A DNA stretch of 64,000 nucleotides from a virus. The notes beneath the pieces are model-generated. The model saw only the letters and a list, made by a program, of their open reading frames with translations. It was not told the DNA's origin and searched no databases. Position numbers and translations under genes: made by a program. Positions within the stretch are counted from its first letter, which is position 1, and every line of letters starts with the position of its first letter. Location of the stretch: positions 113,376 to 177,375 of IMG/VR virus record IMGVR_UViG_3300033145_000192. One strand, written 5' to 3'. Positions 36,824 through 43,987 of this stretch are shown one piece after another.

Positions 36824-37333
36824 ATGACACGCTTCTGGACCATTGCCCACGACGATAAGGTTTCAAATGCGTCCCACGAACACCTAACCCTTGCGTTTCA
36901 CGACGATGGGACGATTGCGGTTCGAACCAAGACCGTCTCAGAAGGGGCTCATATGCGTGACACTTACGAGTCATGCGGCTCCTACGGTCGGTGGGATACG
37001 GGTCACCGTTGGGTCGAATTCGACTCAAGCTGCACCGCATTTGACATGGCTTCGGTTGCCATGCAACGCGAGTGGAACGTAACGGTTCTCAACTGCAACG
37101 CAAGTGACTCGGATTGGGGTCACATCAGTTTCATCGAGTGCGACGGAAACGTCACCGACCCGGATACGTTGCGCGGCATGGGACGCAACAAAGACGCGGA
37201 CGCCGATGAGACGAGTGCGACACGCAAGCGGAACGGAAACAGCCTCATGCGGTTCGGCGGGTGGAACGCAACGCGGGTCGTAAATGACAAGGCTCTGGCA
37301 CGAGCCAAGGCTGCCGACGCGGCACGCAACTGA
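36824..37333 (+). CDS. Hypothetical protein in repeat array
   Basis: A 169-residue acidic protein (many Asp and Asn, moderately aromatic). Its ATG lies in GGAAATGACACG, itself a copy of the array motif, and its TGA stop is the first base triplet of a tRNA-like hairpin. No family recognised. Weak ribosome site. Confidence 0.5.
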   Translation: MTRFWTIAHDDKVSNASHEHLTLAFHDDGTIAVRTKTVSEGAHMRDTYESCGSYGRWDTGHRWVEFDSSCTAFDMASVAMQREWNVTVLNCNASDSDWGHISFIECDGNVTDPDTLRGMGRNKDADADETSATRKRNGNSLMRFGGWNATRVVNDKALARAKAADAARN

Positions 37334-37375
37334 CACGAACGGTGCTCGGGGCGGGTTCGACTCCCGCCCGTGTCA
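37331..37375 (+). ncRNA. tRNA-like minihelix
   Basis: TGACACG and CGTGTCA form a perfect 7-bp acceptor. The T-arm GGCGGG-TTCGACT-CCCGCC follows after a 12-nt linker. The gene's stop codon is the TGA of the acceptor strand. T-loop agrees with the tRNA consensus. Confidence 0.6.
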
Positions 37376-37432
37376 TTTCGGTTTCACCATACGTGCCACC
37401 CAGAGGCACGCAAACAGAACGGAAGTTTCAAA

Positions 37433-37651
37433 ATGAAGAACATTCACGACCTGCGAGACGCATTCGACACGATTCAGGCTGCGGCACGAGACGGAAAACG
37501 AGCCTGCAACGGATTTGAGACGCTAGAGGCGTCCTGCGTGTTGGACCACGATATGCTGGCCAGCATACTCCTGAGCGTTGAGGAGCAGTTGCGTCTCATT
37601 GCGGACCACGCGAACCGGAGCCTGGGACAAACCGCTATCCGAATCGACTGA
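37433..37651 (+). CDS. Small helical protein in repeat array
   Basis: 72 residues, predicted almost entirely helical (DLRDAFDTIQAAARDGKRA, LASILLSVEEQLRLIADHAN). No family recognised. It ends just before another tRNA-like hairpin, in the same layout as its neighbours. Confidence 0.5.
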   Translation: MKNIHDLRDAFDTIQAAARDGKRACNGFETLEASCVLDHDMLASILLSVEEQLRLIADHANRSLGQTAIRID

Positions 37652-37659
37652 CACGCATC

Positions 37660-37707
37660 TGAGACGGACGGCTTCTAGGGTCGTAGGGTTCGATTCCTTA
37701 CGACTCA
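37660..37707 (+). ncRNA. tRNA-like minihelix
   Basis: TGAGACG and CGACTCA pair at 6 of 7 positions. The T-arm TAGGG-TTCGATT-CCTTA is present, with a 17-nt linker. Located after the stop of 37433-37651. Confidence 0.5.
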
Positions 37708-37761
37708 CTTGCGGTTCACAATCCGTGAAACGCACAACTGCCTGGTGGCAAAGGATTTAGC

Positions 37762-38355
37762 ATGAACGTCAGAAAGAACGCGCTTCGTCTCATGGTCGTC
37801 CGCAACGCAACTGAGACGGAGTTCGCTGCCCAGTTCGCCTACCGCACCGCACCGCTCGGCTCGACGGGACGCAAATGGGACGCAATGATGGACGACGGCT
37901 GGTGGAGGGGCGACGGTAACGAGTGGGTCAAGGTCTACAAGGGTATCAGTGAAACGCATTTGAGCCCGGACGACTACAACTACCTCTCGTGGGACGAAAT
38001 TGACTCGATTCTGCGACGAGAGACCATTCGGTGCGTAAGCGTGTCAACGACTCGTCTGCGGCGTGTTCGGTCTCACTTGCGTATCACCGAGGCGTCGTCC
38101 TTCGGTGGCAACGTGGCCCGCAGGGTTCGGTGGCTCAAGGACATGCGGGACGAAGCGGAGCGAAACGCATTTGAGGCGAACGTCCTGCTCTGCTCCGATA
38201 TGGACCAGTTGGCCGTAACTCCCGGCGACGAGTGGGATTACACCTACAACCCCGAGACCTACGGTTGGGACCACAGCGAGCCGTCCGGGTCATTTGCGTT
38301 CCAGAACCGTGCCAGCCACGAGTTGACCTTCGACGACATGGACGACTGCTTCTAG
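37762..38355 (+). CDS. Hypothetical protein in repeat array
   Basis: A 197-residue protein, Trp/Asp/Glu-rich in its C-terminal half. No family recognised. AAAGG precedes the ATG after CCTGGTG, a block also seen before the next two genes. Codons include many TGANACG copies. Confidence 0.55.
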   Translation: MNVRKNALRLMVVRNATETEFAAQFAYRTAPLGSTGRKWDAMMDDGWWRGDGNEWVKVYKGISETHLSPDDYNYLSWDEIDSILRRETIRCVSVSTTRLRRVRSHLRITEASSFGGNVARRVRWLKDMRDEAERNAFEANVLLCSDMDQLAVTPGDEWDYTYNPETYGWDHSEPSGSFAFQNRASHELTFDDMDDCF

Positions 38356-38374
38356 CAGACACGCATTGGTGACG

Positions 38375-38403
38375 GAGGCGGTAGGTTCGATTCCTGCCGT
38401 CTC
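38375..38403 (+). ncRNA. tRNA top-half-like minihelix
   Basis: GAGGCGGTAGG pairs over 11 bp with CCTGCCGTCTC around loop TTCGATT, like a stacked acceptor plus T-stem with no other arm. Confidence 0.55.
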
Positions 38404-38458
38404 ATTTGCGTCTCAATTATGGGACGCTTAACGGCCTGGTGGCCAAGGTGACACGCAT

Positions 38459-38698
38459 ATGAGTATCTTCCTGAACGGCGAGGCGTATGAGCAGGACATG
38501 GCCGAGACTGTCGTTGAAACGCAAGTGGAACGATACACCGGCAACTGGGAAATGAAGGACGGCAGCCAGCCCGTTGGCATGGTGACCGGAATGAGACGGA
38601 AGGACAGTTTGTCCCGTTTGCGTCTCACCGACTCCCAGGCCAAGTTCTTCCTCAGCGACACTCACTGGGATATCTACTGGGAGGTGTTCACCGACTGA
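38459..38698 (+). CDS. Hypothetical protein in repeat array
   Basis: A 79-residue protein with a mid-region of EVERYTGNW and a C-terminal aromatic patch. It follows GCCTGGTGGCCAAGG. No family recognised. Confidence 0.5.
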   Translation: MSIFLNGEAYEQDMAETVVETQVERYTGNWEMKDGSQPVGMVTGMRRKDSLSRLRLTDSQAKFFLSDTHWDIYWEVFTD

Positions 38699-38735
38699 TA
38701 CGCATTTGAAACGAACCAACGTCGGTTTGTTTCAG

Positions 38736-38766
38736 AGGGATAGACGGTTCGATTCCGTTTGTCTCT
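38736..38766 (+). ncRNA. tRNA top-half-like minihelix, also terminator-like
   Basis: AGGGATA plus GACGG pairs over 12 bp with CCGTT plus TGTCTCT (G-T pairs included), loop TTCGATT. This is exactly 7+5 bp, the acceptor plus T-stem length of tRNA. It is followed by TTTT and so could also act as a weak terminator. Confidence 0.6.
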
Positions 38767-38809
38767 TTTGCGTCTCACAATGAGGCGCAGCAATGCCTGG
38801 AGGCACGCA

Positions 38810-39040
38810 ATGAACACGTATCTGCTCACGGTTTGGGACGGAAGCAACGCAAATGGGCTCGGCCAGACCTACAATCTGGGGCGCAGCAACGGGCTCTACA
38901 CCCCGATTCAGCAGGCTGGAACGATTCTGGCACAGTGGCACGCAAATGGCACGAACGAGTGGACGTGCAACGATAACGGGGCGTGGGAGAACCTGGAGAC
39001 GGGCCACAAGGCGCAACTGAGCCGAGTGCTGGGCCGCTAA
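38810..39040 (+). CDS. Hypothetical protein in repeat array
   Basis: 76 residues from the ATG behind GGAGG (MNTYLLTVWDGSNANG). Gly, Asn and Trp-rich. No family recognised. The upstream in-frame ATG at 38759 falls in the preceding hairpin. Confidence 0.5.
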   Translation: MNTYLLTVWDGSNANGLGQTYNLGRSNGLYTPIQQAGTILAQWHANGTNEWTCNDNGAWENLETGHKAQLSRVLGR

Positions 39041-39089
39041 ACGCAAGTGAGACGAATCAACTTCTAGCCTGAAACGCAAAGGAAACGAA

Positions 39090-39314
39090 ATGCTGAAAAG
39101 TGAACTGATAGAGGAAAACAAGCGGCTGCACGATACCGTCGATTACCTTCGGTCGCAGTTGCGTCTCATACCGCACAGTCGTTTCGAGAAGTATCGGCAC
39201 GCAAAGGACACGAACGAGACTCTGGCCTACCGCAAGTGCGCCCAAGAGGTAGACTCGCGCTGCCTCGCCGCACTGAGCCACGCAACTGACATACAAGACG
39301 GTTGCACCGACTAG
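39090..39314 (+). CDS. Small coiled-coil protein
   Basis: 74 residues: LIEENKRLHDTVDYLRSQLRL is a leucine-zipper-like segment, followed by a basic/Ala-rich half. AAAGGA precedes the ATG. Last gene of the array cluster; a terminator hairpin follows. Confidence 0.5.
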   Translation: MLKSELIEENKRLHDTVDYLRSQLRLIPHSRFEKYRHAKDTNETLAYRKCAQEVDSRCLAALSHATDIQDGCTD

Positions 39315-39336
39315 GCGACACGCATTTGAGACGGAC

Positions 39337-39369
39337 CTGAGCATGTCGTTAAACTGCTCGGTTTCTTTT
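39337..39369 (+). terminator. Intrinsic terminator at end of array gene cluster
   Basis: CTGAGCA and TGCTCGG make a 7-bp stem with an 11-nt loop, followed by TTTCTTTT. This element takes the place where upstream genes have tRNA-like hairpins. Confidence 0.65.
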
Positions 39370-39562
39370 GCGTCTCACAACTGGCCAGGCCAGGGGGCAG
39401 TCTGTCTATAATGAATCAGCGAACGACACGCAAATGCAACGTATCTTCTCTAGCAGTTACGAATGACACGCAAATGCTACGAATGCTTTCGTTTCACCAT
39501 ACGTCTCACGAGAATCCGCCCGAGGTGTTCACGCATAAGGAGTAAATGACACGCAAATGAGA

Positions 39563-39724
39563 CCCACTACATATGGTATGCTATTTGTTATGACACGCAA
39601 ATGAAACGCTGTTGTTCCCTACGGGGAGATTGGCATGATTCCAACACAACTAAAGGAGTTACAAATGAGACGCAAATGCAACGAGCACCTGCGCCATTCT
39701 AATACACCCCCCATATGTAGTGGG
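39563..39724. repeat. 14-bp perfect inverted repeat, 134-bp spacer
   Basis: CCCACTACATATGG at 39563-39576 and CCATATGTAGTGGG at 39711-39724. The spacer contains further TGANACG copies and a possible small frame. Confidence 0.8.
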
Positions 39725-40004
39725 TTGGCACGCAAGAGAGACGCAACGAGCCTATGAAACGCATTTGTGACATAAAATCAATTCGTTTCACTATACGTCT
39801 CACGGAAAGCCGCCCGAGGTGTCTGGGGAGAGGGAGGAAACGCAAATGAGACGAGAGCCGCAAATGAGACAAAAGCCTCCGCTGCGCTGCGTCATGCTTC
39901 TTTTCATTTCACCTTGCAACGCATTTGTGGAGCAAGGCTACCTAAAGGCTTTACAGCGTTTCACTTACGTCTCAGATGTTGCACCGTATGTGACACGAAG
40001 ACTT

Positions 40005-40020
40005 TGGCACGGGATTTGCT
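40005..40020 (+). promoter_or_regulatory. Sigma-54-like promoter 2 (near-consensus)
   Basis: TGGCACGGGATTTGCT matches the RpoN consensus TGGCAC-N5-TTGC at every fixed position. GG and GC are 10 bp apart. A TGACACG copy ends 8 bp upstream of it. Confidence 0.65.
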
Positions 40021-40114
40021 TAGGGGGCGGCTGGCGGCTGGCCGACGTAACTCTATACGCCACGTCTAAGCCATTGTGCCCACTAGCTTTATGAACTCAG
40101 TGGACCTTGGGGTC

Positions 40115-40130
40115 TGGCATGGCATTCGCT
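40115..40130 (+). promoter_or_regulatory. Sigma-54-like promoter 3
   Basis: TGGCATGGCATTCGCT; GG 40116-40117, GC 40128-40129, 10 bp apart. Unlike most others it is not palindromic, which favours a promoter over an RNA hairpin. Confidence 0.45.
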
Positions 40131-40192
40131 TAGTGAGACGTATCTGACCCATGACACGCATAACTCCTTTGTTTTGGCAATGAGACGTATTG

Positions 40193-40228
40193 TGGTGTCC
40201 AGCCGGACACTGTAGCCAAATGGACACC
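40193..40228 (+). promoter_or_regulatory. Palindromic upstream sites of promoter 4
   Basis: Two sites: GTGTCC-AGCC-GGACAC, a perfect palindrome, followed directly by TGTAGCC-AAAT-GGACACC. They lie about 40-60 bp upstream of the -24 GG. Confidence 0.55.
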
Positions 40229-40261
40229 ACTGGAATCATTAGAGTTACGTCAAATACCCTC

Positions 40262-40277
40262 TGGCATGGGACGTGCT
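40262..40277 (+). promoter_or_regulatory. Sigma-54-like promoter 4
   Basis: TGGCATGGGACGTGCT followed by ATAG; GG and GC 10 bp apart. Preceded by AGAGTTACG as in the other members. Confidence 0.55.
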
Positions 40278-40465
40278 ATAGCTTCCCTGTCGGCCAACGG
40301 CAACACGGGAGGAAAGGTAAGGTATCACGGGGGTTACGGGTGTCATTGTGATACCCTCCCATGATACTAACCCTAGACTCGCCAGCATATTCGGGAGGTA
40401 AGCCTAACCCCTATTCGCAGGAATCGTGTCAAAACGGTCCCGAGCGAGCCATAAATGAGACGGAT

Positions 40466-40483
40466 TGTCGCCAAAAGGCTACA
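40466..40483 (+). promoter_or_regulatory. Palindromic upstream site of promoter 5
   Basis: TGTCGCC-AAAA-GGCTACA. TGAGACG ends 3 bp before it and 51 bp before the -24 GG. The same layout is found at promoters 7 and 8. Confidence 0.65.
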
Positions 40484-40511
40484 GCGTCCACGCAACGGGG
40501 GGAGTTAGGTT

Positions 40512-40527
40512 TGGCATTCGGCGTGCT
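40512..40527 (+). promoter_or_regulatory. Sigma-54-like promoter 5, upstream of ornate RNA
   Basis: TGGCATTCGGCGTGCT; GG 40513-40514, GC 40525-40526. A start about 12 bp on (near 40,538) would transcribe the structured region that ends at the 41397 terminator. Confidence 0.6.
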
Positions 40528-40539
40528 ACTGTGTTCCGT

Positions 40540-41425
40540 AACGCTAACTTGAGAGGGTAAAGCGAGCCACTATACCGCCCCATAAACGGGATTCCGACTG
40601 ATAGCGGGATAATGATTCTATCAGGGTTTTATACTAACCGGCGTTAAAAGCGTTGGACGTATTGTGGACCTTAGCACGATACGTAGGGTTCCCCTGGCGG
40701 GGAATACAAAGGTTGTATGGTCTACTGTGCAAGGTAGCTTAAGCCATACAACCGGGGGCGGTAAGCCGAGATACTGGCTTGCTCAATGTCGTAAGACTGC
40801 CCTGTAAAAGCGACGGCGCTTGCCCAAAGTATTTAGGCTTTAACCTATAAGGTTGCGGTAGGGGTTGGAATCAGGATACCCTGAGCGAGTAGACTAGGTT
40901 AGAGTTTCTGCCATGCGGGCGACAAGCCGATTGTTAAGCGGCTCGCGTGGATAGGTTGGCAAACCTATAACCCTGTTTTGGTGGGGTATATGGTGAGCTA
41001 TGGCCGACTGTTGGGAGCGTGGCGCAAGCTACGCCAGTCGGTTATCTCGCTAGTCTGTGCAAGCGGACCTTGTATATCCTTTTAATGAACGGGGCCTAGC
41101 CCGAAACGTCCGTTTCCGTTAGCTAGACACGGTTTCGCCTCTATTCGCCTATATCCGTGAGTCGTTTAGACTCGTGGGCTACCTAACTTGGTAGGTTACA
41201 GGATACCGCAAGGTCTCCCCAATACCGTAAACCCAGGGGCCTACAGGATAGCGGGCGATTGGCGATAACACGGTCCATAATGCGTTGATACCAAGGGACT
41301 CCAAACGGAGTTATTAAATCCCGTGAACGGTTTATGCCGGAAACAATGGCTTATTAGGGCAGGGTTCAAGGGGTCATATCCCCTGGCAGGGTTTTTGCCG
41401 CCACCATTCGGGAGGCGGCTTTTTT
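40540..41425 (+). ncRNA. Large ornate structured RNA candidate (about 0.9 kb)
   Basis: No reading frame fits. Many helices are visible: GGTTGTATGG/CCATACAACC (10 bp) near 40,710, ATAGGTT-GGCA-AACCTAT, CCGACTG...CAGTCGG enclosing GCGTGGC-GCAA-GCTACGC (GNRA-type loop), AGCCG/CGGCT, GAGTC/GACTC, CTACC/GGTAG and ACTCC/GGAGT. A sigma-54-like promoter precedes it and an intrinsic terminator ends it. Size, tailed-phage context and nearby tRNA elements recall GOLLD and ROOL RNAs, but I cannot show homology. Confidence 0.6.
41397..41425 (+). terminator. Intrinsic terminator of the ornate RNA
   Basis: GCCGCC and GGCGGC stem, 11-nt loop, then TTTTTT. Confidence 0.85.
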
Positions 41426-41439
41426 CGTGGGAGTGTATC

Positions 41440-41634
41440 GTGTTCAAGTTCTCGATTCGTTCGGCTCGCTCGGGTGGCGAGACCGAGGTATTCTCAATGG
41501 TCCCGTTCTGCGGGGTCAAGGTCGCCTTGGGCGGAAACGCCCCCAAGGCAAACTGCGTCCGAAACGGCGCGGGCTACGTCTACGTGGGACGGCGCAAGCG
41601 GTCGCAAATGCGCTCAGGCCGCACGCGGGTCTAA
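41440..41634 (+). CDS. Small hypothetical protein
   Basis: 64 residues from a GTG start behind GGGAG, right after the terminator. Composition is Gly/Ala/Arg-rich with a basic end (VGRRKRSQMRSGRTRV). The next gene also starts GTG TTC AAG. A longer in-frame start would lie inside the structured RNA and is rejected. Confidence 0.5.
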   Translation: MFKFSIRSARSGGETEVFSMVPFCGVKVALGGNAPKANCVRNGAGYVYVGRRKRSQMRSGRTRV

Positions 41635-41659
41635 CTCCCTCGCATTGGTATTGGTCGCT

Positions 41660-41730
41660 ATGCCACTGGCCTAAAAGTAAGGCGCTCGCCGCAAAGGCGG
41701 GAGGTATGGGTGCAAATCCCATGTGGCGTT
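41660..41730 (+). ncRNA. tRNA-like cloverleaf, non-canonical anticodon loop
   Basis: All four stems fold: acceptor ATGCCAC/GTGGCGT, 3-bp D-stem with a 9-nt loop, CTCGC/GCGGG anticodon stem, T-arm ATGGG-TGCAAAT-CCCAT. Length 71 nt. The anticodon loop CGCAAAG lacks U33 and may even close to 5 nt, so decoding is doubtful. No CCA is encoded. Confidence 0.55.
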
Positions 41731-41763
41731 TTGTTCCGTTCGTTTCTTCTACTAGGAGTGATT

Positions 41764-42045
41764 GTGTTCAAGCCCGACGAGTCCAAGGCTGAGGAAAACT
41801 CGGCCATTCTCAGGACCGAGACCGTTCCCGGTATCGGTTCGGTTCTCGTGTTCACCGACAGCGCGGCGCGTGACGCATACGGCAAGTATGTGGAGCCCGA
41901 GGGTTTCGCGGACGAGGGTTCGTTCGAGGAAATTCTCTTCGACAAGCACGGGGAAATGGTGCTCACCTACCGCGACGACCCCCGTGGTATCGACGAGTAT
42001 CTGGAGGAGCCCGCAATGGTGACTCGGTTCTGGGGTCGCAAGTAG
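41764..42045 (+). CDS. Hypothetical protein
   Basis: 93 residues from a GTG start behind AGGAG, directly after the tRNA-like element. Acidic, mixed alpha/beta; no family recognised. Confidence 0.55.
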   Translation: MFKPDESKAEENSAILRTETVPGIGSVLVFTDSAARDAYGKYVEPEGFADEGSFEEILFDKHGEMVLTYRDDPRGIDEYLEEPAMVTRFWGRK

Positions 42046-42085
42046 CGGGACCAATACTCCCGCAAACCTAGCCTGCTCGGGCTAT

Positions 42086-42171
42086 CCGCGATAACTGAGC
42101 GGCTGGGCTACGCTTTACGAGGGGAAGGGAATGATAGCTCCCTACTCGGGTTCGACTCCCGAGATTGCGGT
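42086..42171 (+). ncRNA. tRNA-like element, atypical middle
   Basis: Acceptor CCGCGAT/ATTGCGG (7 bp, one G-T) and T-arm CTCGGG-TTCGACT-CCCGAG are clear. The D and anticodon arms cannot be placed. GGGCTA/TAGCTC may form a stem with a 24-nt loop. Total 86 nt. Confidence 0.45.
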
Positions 42172-42206
42172 TTTTCGGTTTGTTTCGTCTCACGTTGGGA
42201 CGATTT

Positions 42207-42234
42207 TGAGACGGAGTGTAGCCCGCTGGAAACA
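42207..42234 (+). promoter_or_regulatory. Upstream activator-type site of promoter 6
   Basis: TGAGACG, 3 bp, then TGTAGCC-CGCT-GGAAACA, a degenerate form of the palindrome. It lies 12 bp further from the -24 GG than at promoters 5, 7 and 8, about one helical turn. Confidence 0.5.
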
Positions 42235-42274
42235 GTCGGGCTTGCTTTGTTTCGGAAGCAAACGAGTTACGCTT

Positions 42275-42290
42275 TGGCACGTCGGGTGCT
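42275..42290 (+). promoter_or_regulatory. Sigma-54-like promoter 6
   Basis: TGGCACGTCGGGTGCT followed by ATAGG; GG and GC 10 bp apart. A start near 42,301 would give a 46-nt leader for the 42347 gene. Confidence 0.6.
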
Positions 42291-42346
42291 ATAGGTTGGT
42301 CGTCAAGTTCAACCGAATGTAGCAAGCACAAGGGAGGGAGGGGCAT

Positions 42347-43057
42347 ATGAAACGTCGCAAGCGCAGCGGGCGAACGACTCACAAACGGGCGTGGCATAGC
42401 GCGGCGAAAGCCCCCCGTGGCAAGCCGTGGGCAAAGGTCGATACCTTGCTGGAACGGCTCAAGGCAGAGCACAGTTTCAAGGCTATGGCTCTCCCCGTGT
42501 TTCAGACGCTCTGGACACTCCAGCGTGACAACGGCTGGAAGGGAAACGCTGTTACCCAGTTCGTTTGGGAGCAGTATCGTCGGCGCACGGAGTATATGCC
42601 CTACGTCCGGGACGGCCTGGATATGGGGGACGTGCTCGCTGCGGTAGACGGGCAGGCTTTCCCCAACTGGCTTGACGCATACGCTGAGAAGCACGGTTCG
42701 GGCCAGCGCAAGTATGGGGAGTCAAAGGGAGAGATTATCCCTGAGACGAAACCTACTCGGTTCAAGGTCCGTGGAAAGCCCAAGCCCAAGGTTGAGGCTC
42801 CCAAGGTCGAAACCCAGGCAGAGCGGTGGAAGCGTATCGGAGACGAGCGGCGAGCGGAAAACGCCACGGCTGAGGAACAGTCGGGTATCCGCCAGAAAGC
42901 CTGGCTCCGCGACAGAGACATTGAGGACATTTGGCGACTCATATCCAAGGGAGAGTTTCCCCTGGGGACCGTCGCTTTTGACGCAGAACTGAAACGGCGT
43001 GCAAACGAGCGGGAACAGGCCCGACAGCACGCGGTTTTGTTCGACCACGGGCGGTAG
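42347..43057 (+). CDS. Basic hypothetical protein
   Basis: A 236-residue protein with strong GGGAGGGAGG site. Very basic N-terminus (MKRRKRSGRTTHKRAWH) and a Lys/Pro-rich middle (KPKPKVEAPKVE), suggesting nucleic-acid contact. No family recognised. First gene after promoter 6. Confidence 0.6.
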   Translation: MKRRKRSGRTTHKRAWHSAAKAPRGKPWAKVDTLLERLKAEHSFKAMALPVFQTLWTLQRDNGWKGNAVTQFVWEQYRRRTEYMPYVRDGLDMGDVLAAVDGQAFPNWLDAYAEKHGSGQRKYGESKGEIIPETKPTRFKVRGKPKPKVEAPKVETQAERWKRIGDERRAENATAEEQSGIRQKAWLRDRDIEDIWRLISKGEFPLGTVAFDAELKRRANEREQARQHAVLFDHGR

Positions 43058-43076
43058 AACCGCCATAGGAGTTTTC

Positions 43077-43727
43077 ATGGCAAAGGCCAAGTTCGATTTC
43101 ATTGGTATGGTCATGGACGCTCCCGAGGACCAGCGGGCTGGTATGTTGGAGCAAATGGCCAACATGACCAGCACCCCGGTTTCCGAGCTTTCGGAGCAGT
43201 TGGACAGCCGACTGAACAAGCGGAAGGAAACTGAGGAGCAGAAGGCTCGACGTTTGGAGCGCGAGGAGCGTAACAAGCGGGTCGAGACTGTTACCGCTAC
43301 GGTGGAGTCGCTGCGCGACGATATCGACGGTCTGCGGGTGGCGTTCGAGGAGGTTTCGGAACTGGAGGGGCAGATTGTCCTGAGCGGTTTCGACAGCGAT
43401 ACCCTCGTGTTCACGGTCGGCGGGCTCAAGGTGAGCAAGCGTGGTGGCGGAACTGGCGGCGGAAAGCCTGCCGCGAATCAGCCGCGCCCCTACGTTTCGG
43501 ACGGCGAGCGTATCTTGGGCCAGTTGCCCAAGTGGGCTGAGGAAAACGTCGGCCTGGCTGAGTTGGAGGAGCTTTCCGAGGAGCACGAGATTGACCTTTC
43601 GTATTCCGCAAAGACGGGCAAGCTCGGTTCCAAGAATCTCGCCAAGTTGCTGCTCAAGGCAGAGCTTATCGAGAAGAGCGAGGTAACTGCTGAGGAGCAG
43701 GCCGCGTTCGAGGCGACTCGGGACTAA
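43077..43727 (+). CDS. Coiled-coil protein
   Basis: 216 residues from the ATG behind AGGAG. An Arg/Lys/Glu coiled coil spans about residues 45-85, a Gly-rich linker sits near 120-130, and an acidic helical end follows (ELEELSEEHEIDL). No family recognised. 19 bp after the preceding gene. Confidence 0.55.
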   Translation: MAKAKFDFIGMVMDAPEDQRAGMLEQMANMTSTPVSELSEQLDSRLNKRKETEEQKARRLEREERNKRVETVTATVESLRDDIDGLRVAFEEVSELEGQIVLSGFDSDTLVFTVGGLKVSKRGGGTGGGKPAANQPRPYVSDGERILGQLPKWAEENVGLAELEELSEEHEIDLSYSAKTGKLGSKNLAKLLLKAELIEKSEVTAEEQAAFEATRD

Positions 43728-43769
43728 CAAGGTCCAATGCGCTGGCATACCGCCTCATAGTATGCCGCT

Positions 43770-43818
43770 GCCTTATCTCCGACTGGCGGGGTTTACGGGT
43801 CCGACTCCCGATAAGGCT
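43770..43818 (+). ncRNA. Mini tRNA-like element with one inner arm
   Basis: Acceptor GCCTTAT/ATAAGGC (7 bp), one hairpin CTCCG-ACTGG-CGGGG, and T-arm CGGG-TCCGACT-CCCG, 49 nt in all. A separate perfect hairpin GGCATAC/GTATGCC lies just upstream at 43744-43766. Confidence 0.5.
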
Positions 43819-43819
43819 G

Positions 43820-43905
43820 TCGTTGCTGGTCTAGTAGAATGACGCCCGCTATCAAAGAGCATAGCTCTTATGCGGGAGATATGGGTTCATGTCCCATGCA
43901 ACGCG
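43820..43905 (+). ncRNA. tRNA-like element with hairpin in anticodon loop
   Basis: Acceptor CGTTGC/GCAACG, D-arm GTC-N9-GAC, anticodon stem CCCGC/GCGGG and T-arm ATGGG-TTCATGT-CCCAT are all in canonical order. The anticodon loop is 22 nt, not 7, and holds AAGAGC-ATA-GCTCTT. Removing 15 nt after the first loop base would leave TTCTTAT, with U33 and anticodon CTT (Lys). Confidence 0.5.
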
Positions 43906-43987
43906 CTACACAAGCCAGTAGGTAGAACCCCGCGTGGGGTATCACGCCGTATGGCTGTTTCTTTCACTCCAGCAAATAGGAGGGCAA

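Larger units (their letters stand above)
36310..40190. repeat. TGANACG repeat array
   Basis: By hand count about 58 exact copies of TGANACG or its complement CGTNTCA, in both orientations, in coding and non-coding DNA. Two would be expected by chance. Frequent arrangement is TGACACG CAAA TGAGACG, two copies with an 11-bp period. Another recurring form is CGTTTCACCATACGTCTCA. The motif is otherwise found mainly just upstream of sigma-54-like promoters at 40.46, 42.2, 47.26 and 56.5 kb, so a protein-binding role is likely. Confidence 0.8.
39370..40540. other. Non-coding, repeat-dense region
   Basis: About 1.2 kb with no convincing gene. It carries many TGANACG copies, a perfect 14-bp inverted repeat (39563-39576 and 39711-39724), a TATAAT at 39407, and four sigma-54-like promoters (40005, 40115, 40262, 40512). 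A 30-codon frame at 39665-39757 has a good AAAGGAG site but is too short to trust. The origin or a centromere-like site could lie here. Confidence 0.6.

Noticed and set aside
39819-40094. 91-codon plus-strand frame
   Set aside because: It runs through array repeats and a sigma-54-like promoter, and the product looks random.
40361-40552. 63-codon frame before the ornate RNA
   Set aside because: It overlaps promoter 5 and its upstream site and has no ribosome site.
41241-41546. Leftward 101-codon frame over the RNA 3' end
   Set aside because: It crosses a terminator and a real rightward gene.
42999-43076. Upstream extension of the 43077 gene
   Set aside because: The AGGAG-preceded ATG at 43077 is far better, and the extension overlaps the preceding gene.
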